A program made the translations under genes and the position numbers. The notes under the pieces were generated by a model. It searched no databases, was not told where the DNA came from, and worked only from the letters and a program-made list of their open reading frames with translations. Below, piece by piece: positions 5,142-5,236 of a DNA stretch of 5,236 nt. Every line of letters starts with the position of its first letter. Position 1 is the first letter of the stretch. The stretch spans positions 1-5,236 of the forward strand of contig QYPU01000094.1 in assembly GCA_007280145.1 (NCBI GenBank), written 5' to 3'. This DNA comes from Dehalococcoidia bacterium. GTDB lineage: Bacteria > Chloroflexota > Dehalococcoidia > GIF9 > UBA5629.

Positions 5142-5152
5142 CAAGGAGTTTA

Positions 5153-5236
5153 ATGAATTTCGAAACCTTTAATTTTCATCCGAGCATCATGGCCGGTGTA
5201 CGTGCGCTCGGTTATTCCATACCCACACCAATACAA
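5153..5236 (+). CDS. DEAD-box ATP-dependent RNA helicase, N-terminus (runs off the right edge)
   Basis: Twenty-eight codons are visible. They begin MNFETFNFHPSIMAGVRALG and end with GYSIPTPIQ, the Q motif that precedes motif I in DEAD-box helicases. Phe6 is a candidate for the conserved aromatic upstream of the Q motif. The spacing from Met1 to the Q motif is typical of short-leader bacterial helicases such as RhlE or DeaD/CsdA relatives. The Walker A and DEAD motifs lie beyond the window, so the subfamily cannot be told. The ribosome-binding site AAGGAG (5143-5148) is four bases from the ATG. Members unwind structured RNA in ribosome assembly, mRNA decay and cold adaptation, which fits the neighbouring RNA-binding genes. 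Expression must come from read-through of the adjacent hairpin or from a promoter inside the upstream gene. Confidence 0.88.
   Translation, partial: MNFETFNFHPSIMAGVRALGYSIPTPIQ

Overview
The window looks like chromosomal DNA of an anaerobic bacterium with mid-range GC. The gene styles suggest Chloroflexota, possibly a Dehalococcoidia-like lineage. The clues are a FadH/BaiH-type flavin oxidoreductase, a two-zinc-ribbon protein with the CAECGKxTEVPFxPRGDKPVYCxxC signature, small RRM proteins, and a bS21-like gene beside an RNA helicase. The taxonomic call is inference. I see no mobile element, CRISPR array, tRNA or rRNA.

Left half (1-3436, minus strand). The N-terminal part of a probable lipoprotein resembling MBL-fold hydrolases runs off the left edge (192 to 1). 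Next is a 756-residue iron-sulfur flavoenzyme of the old yellow enzyme/2,4-dienoyl-CoA reductase type (2684 to 414). One expected cluster cysteine is an aspartate. It is followed by a 308-base noncoding stretch holding a plausible promoter, then a four-helix membrane protein of unknown function (3358 to 2996) with a TTGACA promoter. The start codons of the flavoenzyme and the membrane protein are corrected here from ribosome-binding-site and promoter positions.

Right half (3437-5236, plus strand). A promoter at 3571-3599 opens a run of small genes that all appear to concern RNA or translation. In order they are a double zinc-ribbon protein, a bS21 (rpsU) reading frame broken by an in-frame TAG, an intact glycine-rich RRM protein, a second RRM gene broken by in-frame TAA and TAG, and the first 28 codons of a DEAD-box RNA helicase ending in its Q motif. 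This combination resembles a cold-shock or RNA-remodelling cluster.

Three long inverted repeats punctuate the cluster. An 11-bp repeat can bury the ribosome-binding site and start codon of the zinc-ribbon gene. An 11-bp hairpin lies between the zinc-ribbon and bS21 frames. A perfect 12-bp terminator-like hairpin sits directly against the helicase ribosome-binding site. Both broken genes keep their full reading frame apart from the stops, which is the most unusual feature of the window.
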